Positions 12,310 to 24,310 are shown, counted from the stretch's first letter. The stretch is 64,000 bases of DNA from Castanea sativa (GCF_040712315.1 NC_134023.1:32977088-33041087); one strand, 5' to 3'. Notes: generated by a model from the letters alone, not told the origin. A program made the numbers and translations.

Positions 12310-12782
12310 TATTTGAGCTTTCAATTATGTTAAATGCTTTGGAAATCTATGCTATTTATGTATGAAATATGTTTTGTGGTTATCTTCTCTTTTATGAATT
12401 GCTTTGTTTGGTGACATATATATTTTAGAAAATTTGATGTGTCATTTACTTCTTTCTTTGGTACACAAAGTAACATCTATATATACACACACATATAATG
12501 TTGTTTAAACACTAAAAAATATTATTTAAACAACATTAACAAACGGGGACTTGATATTCGAAAATTCATGTTAAAATTCAATCATATTAATTAAAAAATA
12601 AAAGCACAAAACAATTAGAAGTTTCATGTCACACATGCCTAACTCTACAATGCACCCAGCAGCTTAAAATTTTTTTCACTTGTCACCCCCTTTCAAAACC
12701 TATATATACTCAAAACCAAACAGTAAAACCCCAATTGTTTTTCCCTCTCCTGATCAATTTCTCACACAAAACTACCAAACCC
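12310..12782 (+). promoter_or_regulatory. Promoter of MESD-like copy 1
   Basis: A TATA box (TATATATA, 12701-12708) sits 75 bp before the ATG in the context TTTCAAAACCTATATATA. The same 18 bases occur before copy 2 at 34422-34439. Upstream homology to copy 2 starts near 12612 (CAATTAGAAG, CACACATGCC). A fragment at about 12487-12550 with TAATGTTGTTTAAACAC and ACAACATTAACAAACGG resembles the 3' half of the Tourist-like MITE at 22046-22184. Confidence 0.7.
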
Positions 12783-14544
12783 ATGGCGAAATACATCACC
12801 ATTCTCCTCTTCCTCCTCCTTTCTCAAAACCTTAAACCGGTCCGAGAAGCCGAAGCGGCGGCGAAGCGAACCATCCACATAACGGACGATCTCGACGACG
12901 TTGTTGACGAGGAGGAGGACGAGGCCTGGAAGGAGTGGGGCAAGAAATCCACGCCCTCTGGTCACTCCGTTCTGCGGCCTTCCGATTTATCGAAGATGTC
13001 GGAGGCCGAAATCCAGGCCGAGATGATGAAGCGGCATTCCGGGCCGTCAATGGGTTTCGTTAAGCTCCGGCTCGGCGTTCACCGGACTCCGGTAATGCAA
13101 TCTGGGTTTTGTTTCAATTTGTTATTTCTTTGTTGGATTGCTGTGGTGAAAGTCGTTGAATATATATATGTATGTTTCGGTCACTGAATTTGATAATTTG
13201 AGTATAGGTTTATGAATGTTTGTGCTAATTAGTGAAAGTTTTTGAGAACTAAACTGGGTTTTTAATTTTTCTACTTTAAATTTGTGAATTTTTAGTGAGT
13301 AATGAGTTGCCAGATGAATGTATGATTTGGATTACAAATTAACTCACGGGAAAATTTGAGACTTTGAGTTGATTTTAGTTTGAAGTGTGACATTTTGAAA
13401 TTTTCTAAGCGGATGGAGTGGGATGTGCTATTCGGATTATTTTGTTCATTGAGTAAACATTTTTCAGAATTTCCAGGTGCCCAATTTTGGAAATTGACTC
13501 CTTATAAAGAAAAAATTGAAGGGGATGGCTTAAAACAGTAATAAAGAAAGAAGAAAAAAAAATATATTTTTTTAATACGTAGTGTTTTTTTTTTTTTTTA
13601 CAAGGAAAATAGAATGAGGTTTGTGCTATGGATTCAACTGGTGGTAAAATGTGTTCTTATCTTGTTTTCATTAGGATATGGTAGCTGAGATTGCTATGAA
13701 ATGGACAAAAGTTCTGAGAACTGGAGCTATTGGAGTAAGATTCATGGGTGTTGATCGGAGCACAATCATGTTCACCATGGAAAGAGGCCAAGATACAGCT
13801 GAGGTATGTTTTACTTCTCCTAATCCAAAAAGGTTAGAGATTTTGTAGCTTTATCCAGTGAAAGCTTTCTCATCAATATTAGATGTGGTGCATTTTTTTT
13901 TTGGGGTAGGATATTCTCTTCACAAATATAAACAAAATCTTCAGAAATTGTTTTCTTCTCCACAAAAAGAGGGGTGTCTCTTCACAAATATAAACAAAAT
14001 CTTCAGAAATTGTTTTCTTCTCCACAAAAAGAGGGGTGGGGAGGATGAGGTTTGAAGACTACAAGTCTTTTCACTGTAAAAAATATGAGAAGCGCAATTG
14101 TATCTCTTGTATGAGTCAAGTGGTAAATGCCAATTCCTGAAATATGGTCTTTTTGTTTTGTTTTTCTCTTAATAAACCAACAAATGATCTTTATCATTAA
14201 CAAGAACAAATTTCCCTATGACAATATAAATTTGTAAAAATCCAGCCTCAACTGTTGCATATGTTTTGGGCTAGAATAATGGCCTGCTTCCTTTCAAGTT
14301 ATTGAGTTCTCCTTTCTGTCTAATTATTGTCTATCCTGAGTTTCTGATATTTGTGTTTTCCCAGTTGAAGGAGTTTGTGTTGGACCAACCAGAGGCATAT
14401 GAGATCAAGATTGGGGATCAAGCTTTTCGTAGGCCTGGAGATCCTCCTTTAGAGGAAGTTCTTGCAAAGCTCCACAATGAGAAAAACAAGGTGGATAATA
14501 CTAATCCCACTAAGAATGGAAAGCAATTGAAAGAAGAGTTGTAG
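12783..14544 (+). CDS. MESD/Boca-like ER chaperone, copy 1 (3 exons)
   Basis: Exons are 12783-13091, 13675-13803 and 14365-14544. Both introns are GT-AG and in phase 0, and the product is 205 residues. The ATG follows ACCCATGG and is preferred over an upstream in-frame ATG at 12735, because the signal peptide starts here: MAKYITILLFLLLSQ, with likely cleavage in REAEAAAK. Residues 35-47 are acidic (DDLDDVVDEEEDE), followed by WKEWG. Exons 2 and 3 hold the MESD core: DMVAEIAMKWTKVL, RFMGVDRSTIMFTMERG and DQPEAYEIKIGDQAFRRPG. In animals MESD is an ER chaperone for beta-propeller/EGF modules of LDL-receptor relatives. The C-terminal KEEL resembles a KDEL/REDL ER-retention signal, so the protein should sit in the ER lumen. 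The plant client is unknown. No lesions are seen. A paralogue lies at 34554-36970. Confidence 0.88.
13916..14039. repeat. 62-bp tandem duplication in intron 2 of copy 1
   Basis: The block starting CTCTTCACAAATATAAAC and ending CACAAAAAGAGGGGTG occurs twice in direct succession with a 62-bp period and almost no difference. Copy 2 has a single version near 35750-35815. It is a recent slippage event within the intron and does not affect splice sites. Confidence 0.9.
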
Positions 14545-15111
14545 TTGACTGGTATTCTTTCTGGTACACAACTACATAACTGACTAATGCATTTCTTCAT
14601 TAAATTTGCGGTCTCTGGTTGTAGCATCTTCATTCCCCTTCCTCTTATTTTCTTACATCTTGTTGACCTATATACACATTCAAGATATCATTTATTGTGA
14701 GCTTTTGTTCAGTCTACTTCTTGTCTCCATTGTTAAGCATCATAGTTTAGTGCAAACATAGCATTTCATTTTCCTTTGATGGAATTTAGGATTTTGGTCA
14801 TCAGATTATATGTTCCTAACCGAGCATAAATGGCTCTTACAATTATATACATAACCGAAACTGTCAACGAGTAGATGCATATGAGTATGGCTAGATAACA
14901 GCAATGTATGATAGTGTATATGATTTATTTAATGACGCAGAGAATAAATATCCAGATATATTACCTTAGCTACCAAGATTTGCTTTTCACCACAATCAAT
15001 AGAACCTATTTAATTACAACTTTTTACTGTTTGTATTAATAGCAATTGTTCTTGTATCAAATGTACCCATTTGCTTCTCTCCTATGAAACTGCCCTGAAC
15101 CAGCCCAATTT
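14545..15111. other. 3' flank of copy 1
   Basis: The sequence is homologous to the 3' flank of copy 2 (36971-37457) as far as about 14922, including GTCTCTGGTTGTAGCATCTTC and GCATTTCATTTTCC. This marks the right edge of the duplicated block. Beyond that it is AT-rich and has no gene. Confidence 0.7.
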
Positions 15112-15810
15112 CCCACCCTACCACTAATACCACCTCTCTCTACCGCCAAATTACGACCACATACCCACCACACCAAAGTTACAATTTTTCTCCAAAACAC
15201 GTTTTCAAAATATCCTTTAAGAAAAACAACGCATAACTTCTAACACAAAGAAAACAATAAAAAGAAAATGTCAAGTTTCAATCATACTCAGAATTACGAG
15301 CATACTAGATTTTAACACTCAAATTTGGACCCAAACACATCAGTTAATATACTATTCAGATATAAATGCCCTTCCCCCCCCAGCGGGCGCCTGCCTGCAG
15401 CAATGAAGGCAGAGTACCAAATCACAAAGCAAATTCTCAAAGTTACAGTAAGTGACGAAATTTATTAGGACTATTAACCAAATTGCAGGTGGAGGCAGAG
15501 CACTGAATCAGAATCCAAGAATCAAGAATTCAAGATACATGTTCTGGCAAGATATGTTGTTGATTAGCGATTGGAAAGGGTTGGGCTTTGCGAAATAGAC
15601 AAACTGGTGGGGGATTCGGTTGTGATGGACTGCTCTGGTGGTGGAATCTGCACAACAAAAGAATTGGCAGGGGAGTGGGTTGTGAGACATTGGATACACG
15701 GGGAGGGGTGTAAACCATTTTCAGTCCCTTCACGGCCGAGTTATTCTTGCTTAGCAGAAAGTGTTTGGTACTTTGGTTTGACCATATCTTTTAGGTGCTC
15801 CAAACATCAG
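15112..15810. repeat. Dispersed repeat, related to 61952-62100
   Basis: The stretch 15112-15212 (CCACCCTACCACTAATACC, CGACCACATACCCACCAC, CCAAAACACGTTTTCAAA) recurs at about 61952-62054. There it is followed almost at once by the block that here begins only near 15838 (TTACACTGAAAA, GTGAACAAATTTGCC). So about 620 bp (15213-15836) is either inserted here or deleted there. The extra segment has an open frame at 15571-15831 that matches no family I recognise. Confidence 0.6.
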
Positions 15811-16622
15811 AAAGTGGGGAAATACTTTTAAAAAAAATGTTTTACACTGAAAAAGTGAACAAATTTGCCATGAAATGAAGTATAATAAGTATAAATTTGC
15901 CATTTTTATTTATTTATAATGTTATGAAATTCAACAATTACCTTTATTGTCATATCAGCTTATAAATTTAATACAATTAATTATATTAATTTAGACTCTT
16001 TTTTATATGTAAAATACTAAAAAATTAGAAATAAGTAATCAAGAATGGTCCAAAGCAATGCGATTATATTACAATGATAATTTCCATTCCCATAGTCCTT
16101 TTATATTTTTTGGGTCTGGCTAGTGAACATCAAAGTGCATTGGTTAAGGTTTGGTTTTTTTATTGGAGTCAATAAGTTTTTTCTAGAGAATCATCCAATA
16201 TTCAAGTAAATATTATTTATTAGTTTTTATTACAACCCAATGTAGTGGGACCTGCTGGATGCTTCCTTAACTAATGCATTCATACACCTATTAATAAAAG
16301 TTTTTTTTTCTTTTCAATGACACGAGACACATTAAAAAGTATTAAGTAATTAAAAATCTAATTGAATCTAAACTTTTCATTTTTTGCACTCTTCGTTTTT
16401 TGCACCTGATAATTCAATTATCACAAACATTAAAAAATTAGAAGGGACATATGGTGTAAAATTGAACTCTAATTAAAATTCAATTTAGAATTTAATTGAA
16501 TTTAGTCTCTTTGATTTTTGTCCTTAATAATTCACTTGACACAAACTTAAAAATTAGATTAGACATATGGTGCAAAATTAGATTCCGATTTAGAATTTAA
16601 TTGAGTTTTCTCTCAACTTTGG

Positions 16623-16623
<1 letters not shown>

Positions 16624-16672
<49 letters not shown>
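16624..16672. repeat. (TA)n microsatellite
   Basis: About 24 TA units in the loop of the inverted repeat. Confidence 0.97.
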
Positions 16673-16674
<2 letters not shown>

Positions 16675-16845
16675 CTTTTATTGTACGTCAATCACATACT
16701 GCCATTAATATCTTATAAAATAAAATCACAGACTACCATCTCAATTGTAACAGAATATATTATGAAATTTGTTAAATCATGCATTTATTGAAAAGGAAAT
16801 GTAAGCCTTGCTCTTCAGATGACCAGGAGAAGTGCAACTACTTAA

Positions 16846-17347
16846 GGGCCTATTTGGATAGAAGAAGAGGGAGGGGGAGCGGAGGGGAATAGAATAAAAT
16901 TCTGAAAATTGGCTAATTTTGGGTCAAATTTACTCCACTCTACTCTACTCTACTTCTCCTTCTCTCTTAATCTAAATGAACCATAATGCTATGTTTGGAA
17001 ATTTTGAGGGGAGGGGGGAATGGTTATCCTCCACATTATTTGGATGTTTTTAAAATTAAGTAAGGGAGAGGGGAATAATTAGTCTTTTCATAGTTTATAA
17101 TTTTGTTTATATAGTAAGGATAAATTGGGTAATTCATTTGGTCAAGCATTTTTATACTCTACTCTCCCTCCAAATCTCTCCAATTTGGGAGAATTAAAAA
17201 ATGAGGGGTTAGAAGTAGTTAAAACCCATCCAAATTTCTCCTAATTCCTCCCCCTCCTCCCTTAAAAACATTCAAATAAGATAATTTAACTTACTCTCCT
17301 TTCTTCTACTTTACTCCGCTCTACTCCCCATCTATTCAAATAAGCTA
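16846..17347. mobile_element. Tourist-like MITE, about 500 bp
   Basis: The left end GGGCCTATTTGGATAGA mirrors the right end, which reads TAGCTTATTTGAATAGA on the other strand. TAA flanks both sides. The inside is purine-rich on the left and pyrimidine-rich on the right. The TSD and TIR type point to the PIF/Harbinger group. Confidence 0.65.
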
Positions 17348-17543
17348 TAATTGTCTTGTTGGAGCTTGGAAACTTTGAGCCAATTTAGCCTTTCCAATCT
17401 AGTGAGGGGTGGCACATTTCATAATTTCTGCGTGTCTTGATTTCCATTTTTTTCATGTTTTATTCCCTTCTAATTTCGTGATAAAAGACAAGTTGAAAGA
17501 AACTTTTATATAAATAGGTGAGTGAATGTGTTAGTTAAGGAAG

Positions 17544-17699
17544 GAAAATTATTAGATACTCCGGGAGTACCATAAATACGTACTCCTCATTCTCACATGA
17601 ATTGTGAGTCTCACTATAAATTTAATTAGTAGGCCTATAGTTTTGTGAGAGGGGGAAATACGTATTTATTGTACTCTAGGAGTACTCAATAATTACCTA
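17544..17699. mobile_element. 156-bp MITE with 9-bp TSD
   Basis: It is flanked by TTAAGGAAG on both sides (17535-17543 and 17700-17708). The terminal inverted repeats contain AATTATTAGATACTCC and, on the other strand, AATTATTGAGTACTCC, so the element folds back almost entirely. The 9-bp TSD suggests Mutator-type mobilisation. It interrupts the right arm of the large inverted repeat. A relative lies at 32648-33873. Confidence 0.85.
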
Positions 17700-17867
17700 T
17701 TAAGGAAGCATCCAATAAGTTCCACTACATTGGGTTATAATAAAAACTAATAAATAATATTTACTTGAATATTGGGTGATTCTCTAGAAAAAACTTATCG
17801 ATTCCAATTAAAATAAATAAAAACCAAACCTTAACTAATGCATTTGACGTTCACTAGCCGAATCCAA

Positions 17868-18605
17868 AAAATAAAATAGGACTATGTGAATGGAAATTAT
17901 CATTGTAATATAATCGCATTGCTTTGGACCATTCTTGATTACTTATTTCTAATTTTTTTTTATTTTACATATAAAAAAGAGTCTAAATTAATTAATTAAT
18001 TGTATTAAATTTATAAGCTGGTGTGACAATGAAGGTAATTGTTGAATTACAATAACATAATAAATAAATATATAAAAATGGCAAATTTATCCTTATTATA
18101 CTTTATTTCATGGCATATTTGTTCACTTTTTCAAACATTCTTTTTTATAAGTATTTTCCCCACTTTAAAGGTAATTGTGTGAATGCCTATTCTTAACTAA
18201 TTTAAAAAATATATCCAACTTACATATATTATCTTAACTAACGCATTCACACAAGTACATATCTCTTTAACAAACCAAAATTTTTTCATGACTTGAGATC
18301 CAAAAAACTTTTCAATAGTTTAGGAATGAAAAAGGAACTTTGGTCTTTAAACTTAAAGAAATTCTTTTTTCTTCCTTAAAAGTTTTTTATTTTATTTTTT
18401 ATAATATTTTGAAGCCAAAAATAGGGATGAAAAAAGAACTTTTTTTTTTCTTCAATATTTTTAGGAAAAAAAACAAATTTTTGGTAAAATTTAAGGAGCA
18501 AAAAAACTTCCAATAGTTTTAGGAGCAAAAAATGAACCTTTTTATGTTAGGGATGAAACAAACTTTTTAGTAAAATTTAGAGACCAAAATTGTATTTTAC
18601 CCAAA
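17868..18605. repeat. Tandem repeat unit 1, about 735 bp
   Basis: This unit overlaps the right arm of the inverted repeat and is repeated directly downstream (18606-21655). Shared landmarks are GTGAATGGAAATTATCATTG, GTGTGAATGCCTATTCTTAA, TTTGGTCTTTAAACTTAAAG and, at its end, CAAAATTGTATTTTACCC. Confidence 0.85.
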
Positions 18606-19114
18606 AAATATAAAAGGACCATGTGAATGGAAATTATCATTGTAATATAATCACATTGCTTTGGACTATTCTTGATTACGTATTTCTTATTTTTTAGTAA
18701 TTTACATATAAAAAAGAGTCTAAATTAATATAATTAATTGTATTAAATTTATAAGCTGATGTGGCAATGAAGGTAATTGTTGAATTTCAATAACATAATA
18801 AATAAATAATTAAAATGGAAAATTTATTCTTATTATACTTCATTTAATGGCAAATTTGTTCACTTTTTCAGTGTAAAACATTTTTTTTTATAAGTATTTT
18901 CCCCACTTTAAATGTAATTGTGTGAATGCCTATTCTTAACTAATTTTAAAAATATATCCAACTTACATATATTATCTTAACTAACGCATTCACACAGTTA
19001 CATATGTCTTTAACAAACCAAAAGTTTTTCATGATTTGAGATCTAAAAAACATTTCAATAGTTTAGGAATAAAAAAAGAATTTTGGTCTTTAAACTTAAA
19101 GAAATTCTTTTTTC

Positions 19115-20950
19115 CCAAGAAAAATAATGCATTGAATATCAAAGATTTTCACCCTATCAGCATAGTGGGCAGTGTGTATAAGCTATTGGCTAAGGTTTTG
19201 GCAAACAGATTGAGGCGGGTACTGGAAAAACTCATTTCGGAGTCACAGAATTCTTTTGTTGGTGGTAGACAGATTTTGGATTCAATGCTTATTGCTAATG
19301 AATGTTTAGACAATAGATTGAAGTGTCGTACTTCGGGGGTGGTGTGTAAGTTAGACATTGAGAAAGCATATGATCATGTGAATTGAGACACTTTATTTTA
19401 TCTGTTGGAGAGGATGGGCTTTGGGGGTAGATGGAGGAAATGGCTAAAGACTTGTGTCACTACCGTTTGCTTCTCAGTTTTGGTTAATGGATCTCCTGCT
19501 AGCTTCTTTGGTAGCTCTAGAGGTATAAGACAATGTGATCCATTGTCTCCACATCTCTTTCTTTTGATCATGGAGGTTTTAAGTTGTATCCTGAAGAAAA
19601 CCGAGGAAGGTGGTCTCATCAGGGTTTTCGTGTGGGTCCTATTAATTCTACTGGTATCTGTATTTCTCACCTATTATTTGCTAATGATACCATTCTTTTT
19701 TGTGATGTTTCTAGAGAGTAGATCCTTTCCATTATGCTGGTTTTGACTTGTTTTCAAGCTTTTACTGGTTTGAAGGTGAATGTGGGGAAATATGAAATTG
19801 TCTCTATTGGGGAGGTGAGCAACATTCAGACTTTGGCTAATATTCTTCAATGCAGGGTGGGCAGTTTGCCTATGATTTACTTGGGTATACCATTGAGAAT
19901 TTTGTATAAAACAACCTCTATTTGGAATTCGATCCTTGAGAGGATGGAAAAGAAGCTTTCAGGTTGGAAGCAGCTTTATTTGTCAAAGGGTGGTAGACTC
20001 ACTTTGTTGAAAAGTACCCTTTCAAGCCTTCCAACTTATTACCTTTCCCTTTTTACTGTCCCTAAAGCTTTGGTGACTAGATAGGAACGTATTCAGAGGA
20101 ATTTCTTCAGTTGAGTGTTTCAAATATCCATTGGTGGCTTGGGAAAAGGTTTGTTTACTGCGTGAGTTGGGTGGTTTGGAAATTTGGAATTTGGCATCTT
20201 TTAATCAGACCCTATAAAGGAAATGGCTTTGGAGGTATGGCCATGAAACCACTCATCTGTGGCGAAGGGTCATAGCCATGAAATATGGGGAGGGAAAAGG
20301 GGGTTGGTGCACTAGAGTTTGTAAAAGGGCTCATGGTTGTGGTTTATGGCGGAGTATTAGTGAAAGGTGGGAAAGTTTTGCTAAGTATTTGTCTTTTGTG
20401 GCGGGGGATGGTTCTCATATACTTTTTTTGGCATGATAAGTGGACTAGGGATGTTACTCTTAAAATTCTCTATCCTCAGTTATTTGTGTTCAGTCAATAA
20501 GGAAGCTTGTATTTCTGAAGTGTTAAGCCCTCTAGTGGGTGCTAATGATAGAGTGTGGAGTTTAAGATTTTATAGAGAATTCAATGATTGGGAGTTAGCG
20601 GCTTCCTACTTCCTACTCCCTACTCCCTACTTCATTTCATCCAAACCCCAACTCCTAAGGGTGGAGGGTGTGACAAGCTTTGTTGGGATCTTAATGGAAG
20701 TTGGGAGTTTGATATTCGGTCTTTTTATTATAAGATTCGAAATGCAGCTCCTTCTACTTTCCTTGGAAGGGCATTTGGAAAATTAAGGTTCGCAAAAGGG
20801 TGGCATTCTTTATGTGTATAGCACCCATGGTCAGATTCTAACTTTGGATAACCTTATGCATCGTGGTAGCCATTTGACGAATCGTTGTTGTATGTACTGT
20901 TGTAATGCAGAATTTGTGGATCACCTGTTACTTTTTTGTTCGATAGTTCA
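19115..20950 (+). pseudogene. LINE reverse transcriptase and zf-RVT region, broken
   Basis: The RT pieces read in order [50 protein letters not shown] and a degenerate catalytic box, FANDTILF, in place of F-A-D-D. A thumb region follows with YLGIPLR and KKLSGWKQLYLSKGGRLTLL. Near 20836-20990, TLDNLMHRGSHLTNRCCMYC and a later H-C pair form the zinc-binding zf-RVT domain. At least three frame changes are needed to read it. The replaced catalytic D confirms that the enzyme is dead. Confidence 0.88.
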
Positions 20951-21376
20951 TTCTTTGTGGACTTATATGCTTCAGTTGTTTGGGATCGATTAGATCATGC
21001 CAGGTTCAGTTGTGGACTTATTCTTTTGTTTATATCATTGGCTTGGGAAGCGTAGTTTTGATATTTAGAATTTGGTTCTAGGCTATTTAATGTGGACTAT
21101 TTGGACTAAACGGAATTGGCGGTCTTTTGAGGATGAGGGGAAAACTGTGGTTTAGTTATTAGATTTATGCCAACGGATCCTCTTTGATTGGTCTCAGTGT
21201 TGGGTTTTCTCAAATTGTTCTACCCTTATGGATTTTATTTCATCTATTAGAATAACTTAGTGGCTGCTTGTGTCTTTTTGTTTCTTTATTTTTCTTTGTT
21301 CACTATCGTGAATTCTTTGTATTTTTCTTGCTATTCCTTTATTAATTATATTTTCTTCTTACTTATAAAAAAAAAA
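19115..21376 (+). mobile_element. 5'-truncated L1-type LINE
   Basis: It is inserted into repeat unit 2 with the 9-bp TSD TCTTTTTTC (19106-19114 and 21377-21385) and a poly(A) tail at its right end. It starts abruptly inside the reverse transcriptase, as expected for 5' truncation during target-primed reverse transcription. Several frameshifts and stops are present, for example the stop in YDHVN at 19384-19386. Confidence 0.93.
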
Positions 21377-21655
21377 TCTTTTTTCTTCCTTAAAAGTTTT
21401 TTTATTTTATTTTATTTATAATATTTTAAAGCCAAAAATAGAGATGAAAAAAAGAACTTTTTTTTTCTTCAATATTTTAGGGACAAAAAACAAATTTTTG
21501 GTAAAGTTTAAGAAGAGAAAGAATACATTTTCAATAGTTTAGGGATAAAAAAAAAATTTAATAGTTTTAGGAACAAAAAACGAACTTTTTTATGTTAGAA
21601 AGGAAACAAACTTTTTAGTAAAATTTAGAGACCAAAATTGTATTTTACCCAAAAT

Positions 21656-22045
21656 AATAATTTCTTCTAAAAACATAAAAATAAAGAAAATTAAATTATA
21701 TAGACCAAAACTTAATCAATTACCACTCACCCTAACCTCAATTAATCCCCTAGATATTACATATTGAAGCTTTATGTATGATTAATTTAAAATTTGTAAT
21801 AAACTTTTGAATTAGTATAAACTTAAAGACTGGCAATCTTTTCCACCAAGGATAGGAAGTTCTTAAGGCTTGATTAAAAATATACATATAACATGGTAAA
21901 ACTGCATTATGATGAGTTTAGTTTAGCCTTTTAAAATTGTATTTTTCATAAAAGTGGCAATTTTAAAAATTGCTTTTTAATTTGGGTTTTTTGAAAAACT
22001 AGTGTTTGGGAAAAGTTATTAAAAAGTAGTTTTTGAAAAAGTTAA
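21656..22045. other. AT-rich non-coding gap
   Basis: No gene or clear element boundary is seen between repeat unit 2 and the MITE at 22046. Confidence 0.5.
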
Positions 22046-22184
22046 GGGCCTGTTTGGTAAGAGATTTCTACTAACATTATTTGTATTTTTTAGAAATACG
22101 TGTGAGTGAAAAAGTATATGAAAATACGTATAATGTTGTTTAAATACTGAAAACTGTTGTTAAACAACGATAACAAACGGACCC
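22046..22184. mobile_element. Tourist-like MITE, 139 bp
   Basis: The left end GGGCCTGTTTGGTAAGAG and right end AACAAACGGACCC form imperfect terminal inverted repeats, flanked by TAA (22043-22045 and 22185-22187). This is the standard PIF/Harbinger TSD. Relatives are at 34266-34404 and, as a fragment, at about 12487-12550. Confidence 0.85.
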
Positions 22185-22275
22185 TAAGTGTTTGGTAAGC
22201 ACTTAACAGAATTATTGTTTGAGTTACAAATTACCAAAAATGACAATATACATATGAAAATTCTTCATACTTGGT

Positions 22276-22312
22276 TTGTGTGTGTGTGTGTGTGCGCGCG
22301 CGCGCACGCGTG
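22276..22312. repeat. (GT)n/(GC)n microsatellite
   Basis: A GT run passes into CGCGCG and then CACGCGTGCG. The local open frame is an artefact of this run. Confidence 0.9.
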
Positions 22313-22757
22313 CGGGGATTTCATACTTGTGGTTTTACCTTCATAATAATAATACTAATTTTTTTTATTAATGACTTCATGTCTACAGTAAATGACTCTT
22401 TAATTTTCCTTATAAAATACACAATTACTATCTTAAAACCGAATAACTTTGGTAAAATGTATCTCTACCAATTAAAGTTTTATAAAGACTTATCTTTTAA
22501 ATTGTTTCACTACTATGCACCCTTGGCATTATGGTCACTCCATATATATATATATATATATGCTTGTGGGTGTGGGGGCCAAGAGCTAAGAGTTGGGGTT
22601 TTAAATCTTCAAGAAAGAGTTTCACATATGTATACTTAGATTATGTTAGAGTAGAATTCTATCTTAGATAAAAAAATATTAAAATAAAAAAAAAAACTTT
22701 TAAATTTTGTAATTATTATACTCATTAATGATAAGACTACCACCATTTTCCAAAGCT
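22313..22757. other. AT-rich non-coding stretch
   Basis: It contains a short (TA)n run near 22543-22562 and nothing else recognisable. Confidence 0.5.
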
Positions 22758-23990
22758 TTTTTTTTTTTTGGATAAAAGGATCAAACGTATATAGAAGTTA
22801 GAAGAAAGTACTACGAACAAAGTTTAGCCAATATTAGGCATTGTCTGCGGAAAACAGTGAACTGGGAAACTAGCAGCATTAACTGCTATATCTTAAACCT
22901 GAGCTATCACCACTCTAGTTACAAGAAAAAATTGAGTGATCATGCCTTGTTGGTGAAAGTTGTGAAGGTTCTTTAGTAAGACTTGGTCTTGCCATGTTGT
23001 CCTCCTCAGGTTGTTGCCCATGTCTACCAATTTCTTATCAGTACTCACAATGACAACTCTATGAAGACCCAATTCTGTTGACTTGTTCAAAGCCTTCACT
23101 AGCGCTTCTTAAATTGCAAGATGCTGCGTTTGTCTTCCACTACTAGCTCTCCTTCTGAATAGTAGGTTACCCTCCATCTTCCTTGCTTCAAACGCGTATC
23201 CACATCTTTTTGTTCTTCTATTTCTAGAAGCTACCAACTTGATAAGAATTTGCCAGTCTTGATTGAATGTAGGTACTTTAGACTTTGGTTTTTGACATTT
23301 TCCCTGATCATGTGGCTAGTGAAAGGCCTCTCTGTACTTGTAAATGAGAGATTGAGAAGTTAGTATTACTTCTAGTGGATTGGGAACCTGCCCTTTATGA
23401 AGAACCATATTTTTGTGATTCCGTATTGTCCAAAGGGTGGTGAACACTGCTTGCAATAGTTCCATCTTGGTATGACCTGTGATGGTGGTTGTATTGATAT
23501 AACTCAGGAGCCACAGCCTTTTGAGCTATAATTCGTTTCAGTTGTTCTGATTCCAAGCATTGAACCATGGCAGACAGCTCTAGCAAGGTACATTGAAGAA
23601 AAAGATGAGTGATGGACTCCTCTTCAGCATCACATAGTAGACATCTAGTGGAGGTTGAAATAACTTTTCTGTTGAGGATTACAAACACAGGCAAGCTGTC
23701 ATGCATGATTTTCCATATAAAGGTAAGAATCCTCACAGGCAATTGCACATTCCAAATGAGTTTCCAAGTAGAGTCAGAAGCCATAGTAATGCTTTGTTCT
23801 CCATTATTGGGTAAGGTTTGGAGTTGATGGATTAGGGAGTATGCCTGATTCACCTTATAATTCCTTGACATTGAATGTTTCCACATCAATTTATCTAGAT
23901 TGCCCTTTGTTTTTGTGATAGGAGTTTTCATAATTTTTGCACTAATTGGGTATTGGTATGGTCTCCTAAGCAAATCACACTTCCAAGACT
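22758..23990 (-). mobile_element. LINE 3' remnant, minus strand
   Basis: A poly-T run at 22758-22770 is the poly(A) tail of a minus-strand LINE. The frame 23395-23973 contains the zf-RVT signature: WKLIWNVQLPVRILTFIWK, then RCLLCDAEEESITHLFLQC with its C-C-H-C ligands. A later piece at 22893-23099, with ALNKSTELGLHRVVIVSTDK, matches the RNase H-like RVT_3 domain that ends many plant LINEs. The upstream RT and endonuclease are missing, so it is 5'-truncated. I did not find a convincing TSD. Confidence 0.8.
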
Positions 23991-24310
23991 TGGAATTGAA
24001 TCAATAAGGTCTGCCATTGTGCCATTAAAGAGATTAGTTCTCTTAACCTATGATTAGAAGTCTGAAACTAGTCTGGATGGGTGAGTGGCATTTGCTGACC
24101 CGACTCAGCTTGCCCAGGACGAGCCTAATGATGGAAACGACCCTTAGTGAAAAGTGTTTGAAAAATTATCTTGTCATTTTTCTTTTGTCTTTTTTTTATG
24201 TATGAGGTCCGTTGTTTTGGACCATTCAAATTTATTTAAGTACATTTGTTTCATCTGTGATTTTTGTGACGATTTTTCAAACAATTGCCTTCTAGGCATT
24301 AACTCATAAG
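23991..24310. other. Unassigned sequence with weak inverted repeat
   Basis: GTGTTTGAAAAATTATC near 24148 is matched in reverse by GATTTTTCAAACAATTGCC near 24270. This could be a short decayed MITE. The left end of the neighbouring gypsy element was not located and may lie here. Confidence 0.35.

Larger units (their letters stand above)
15811..18166. repeat. Large inverted repeat (fold-back) with 0.5-kb arms
   Basis: The left arm, about 15811-16326, is the reverse complement of the right arm, about 17486-18166. Matching landmarks are AAAGTGGGGAAATACTT, GTGAACAAATTTGCC, CTTATAAATTTAATAC, TAATTTCCATTC and GGATGCTTCCTTAAC. The right arm is interrupted by the MITE 17544-17699. The loop of about 1.2 kb holds a (TA)n run and another MITE. 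No transposase is visible. It could be a fold-back or long-TIR element, or the product of an inverted duplication. Confidence 0.8.
18606..21655. repeat. Tandem repeat unit 2, interrupted by a LINE
   Basis: The second unit runs 18606-19114 and resumes at 21386-21655. The interruption at TCTTTTTTC is exactly the LINE insertion. The unit has several substitutions and small indels against unit 1, so the tandem duplication is old, and the LINE came later. Confidence 0.85.

Noticed and set aside
13858..14209. Open frames inside intron 2 of the first MESD-like gene
   Set aside because: They are created by the 62-bp tandem duplication; splice sites and the paralogue show this is intron.
22271..22639. 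122-residue open frame
   Set aside because: It begins in a GT/GC microsatellite and runs through AT-rich sequence without a domain.
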